DNA of 21,552 bases, from positions 1-21,552 of the forward strand of contig JBFYSV010000233.1 of assembly GCA_041301185.1 (NCBI GenBank), given 5' to 3'. How positions within the stretch are numbered: the first letter of the stretch is position 1; every line of letters starts with the position of its first letter. Made by a program: the position numbers and the translations under genes. Below the pieces are notes generated by a model. The model did no database searches, was not told the origin of the DNA, and saw only the letters and a program-made list of their open reading frames with translations. The stretch comes from JAQBDA01 sp041301185 (GTDB lineage Bacteria > Chloroflexota > Anaerolineae > Anaerolineales > UBA4823). Positions 20,741-21,552 of the stretch are shown here, in pieces.

Positions 20741-21552
20741 TCAGGCGATTGTGTTCAGCAAGCTGCCCAGATCGGGTGAAATCCAGCCAGGAGGCGGGCG
20801 CCAGCGATCTGCAATCTGCGGGGTGGTGACACCAGACAGCACCAGGGCAGTCTGGCAGCCGAGCTGCTGCCCGCCGGCGATATCCGTCTCCAGGCGGTCA
20901 CCGACGACCAGGGCATTCTCTGGCGCAACACCCATGGTTTCAAGCGCCACCCGGTACATCTCTGGCGAGGGTTTGCCGATAATCAGGGCAGACTCACCGG
21001 ATGCAGCCTCTACTGCAGCCAGGATTGCGCCGGCTCCCGGCACCAGGCCTTGCGGGGTAGGGAATGTGCGATCCGGATTGGTTGCCAAGAGCGGCACGCC
21101 AGCCCGGACAAGGCGGGTGGCAACGGTCAACTTCTCGTACGTGACCTGGCGGTCCATGGCAACGATCACTGCTAGGATATTCTCTCGTTCTGGGTGGAGG
21201 TCAGTGGCGTTAAGCGACACGGCGGTAAAGCCTGCCTCAGCAAGGGTGATGGATAGGCCGTTTTCACCGACGATATATACACGACCGCCATCGGGGTGCA
21301 ATCGGTGCAAGTAGCGGGCAGTTGCCAGGGCAGAGTTGACAATCTGGCGGCGGTTCAGATTGACACCCAGGCGGGCGATTTTTTCTACATACTGGTTGGC
21401 AGAGAGGGTGGCATTATTGGTCGCCAGGGTGACCTGCCAGCCGCGCCTTTCGATGGTGGTAAAAATAGCAGGCAGATCTCCGATCGGTTCTTCGCCGCGC
21501 CATAGCACGCCGTCCATGTCCAGGATCAATGCTTGGATTGAAGGGGAGTGAT
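20741..21552 (-). CDS. HAD-IIA (NagD-like) phosphatase, 5' end outside the window
   Basis: Haloacid-dehalogenase superfamily phosphatase of the NagD/4-nitrophenylphosphatase type. Motif I is LILDMDGVLW with the nucleophile and acid Asp, motif II is ATNNAT, motif III is the Lys of IGKPSPEMY, and motif IV is VVGDRLETDI. The cap region between ~60 and ~170 residues is of the C2 type. About 270 residues are visible. The frame stays open through HSPSIQALILDMDG to the window edge; the only internal candidate, a TTG at 21529, starts too close to motif I to be convincing, so the true start is probably just outside. Substrate unknown: nucleoside phosphates, glycerol phosphate or sugar phosphates are usual in the family. 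Confidence 0.9.
   Translation of the reverse strand, partial: HSPSIQALILDMDGVLWRGEEPIGDLPAIFTTIERRGWQVTLATNNATLSANQYVEKIARLGVNLNRRQIVNSALATARYLHRLHPDGGRVYIVGENGLSITLAEAGFTAVSLNATDLHPERENILAVIVAMDRQVTYEKLTVATRLVRAGVPLLATNPDRTFPTPQGLVPGAGAILAAVEAASGESALIIGKPSPEMYRVALETMGVAPENALVVGDRLETDIAGGQQLGCQTALVLSGVTTPQIADRWRPPPGWISPDLGSLLNTIA

Overview
The window looks like a chromosomal segment from a Chloroflexota bacterium, probably class Anaerolineae. This is inferred from the moderately high GC, the frequent GTG and TTG starts, the Thr-Pro-rich linkers in exported proteins, the LysM-M23 peptidase beside a YprB/MrfB-type nuclease, and a MurA with Asp in place of the catalytic Cys. No single marker proves the placement. 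I see no rRNA, tRNA, CRISPR array, integrase or insertion sequence.

Layout. Positions 1-6340 are all on the minus strand: scpA and a DUF255/thioredoxin-domain protein (4 nt apart), then, behind its own promoter, a tandem UspA protein, a LysM-M23 peptidase, a DEDDh exonuclease (YprB/MrfB-like) and the first codons of another gene running off the left edge. The plus-strand trxA (6470-6817) is divergent from scpA and converges on murA (8148-6856, minus); a perfect 11-bp bidirectional hairpin lies between them. Positions 8246-14073 form a plus-strand surface module: an A24 prepilin peptidase, a TadE-like pseudopilin, a TadG-like von Willebrand A protein and an 823-residue TadE-like protein with a PA14 domain and two Thr-Pro linkers. 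The module ends in an unusual ~69-bp tandem repeat (three copies), each copy with the duplicated end of the gene plus a strong hairpin. Positions 14276-21552 are minus strand: a housekeeping cluster of a NagD-like HAD phosphatase (cut by the right edge), rlmN, a stand-alone NIL-domain protein, a diacylglycerol-kinase-family lipid kinase, a SAM methyltransferase, a SpoIIE/PP2C-type phosphatase, a small P-loop kinase-like protein, then secD and secF behind a clear promoter.

How it works together. The prepilin peptidase is the likely processing enzyme for the first and third pseudopilins, which carry the G|xxxxE pattern (Gly at -1, Glu at +5). The TadG-like protein has the hydrophobic segment but lacks the Glu. 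The secretion ATPase, TadB/C platform and secretin are not here, so the module would depend on assembly genes elsewhere. SecDF supports export generally. Several promoters are readable by eye; two -10 boxes sit only 6-7 nt before ATG (scpA and the prepilin peptidase), which predicts leaderless mRNAs.

The two most unusual things are the pilin-PA14 / vWA surface module and the tandem end-of-gene/terminator repeat behind it. Most of the rest is conserved housekeeping.
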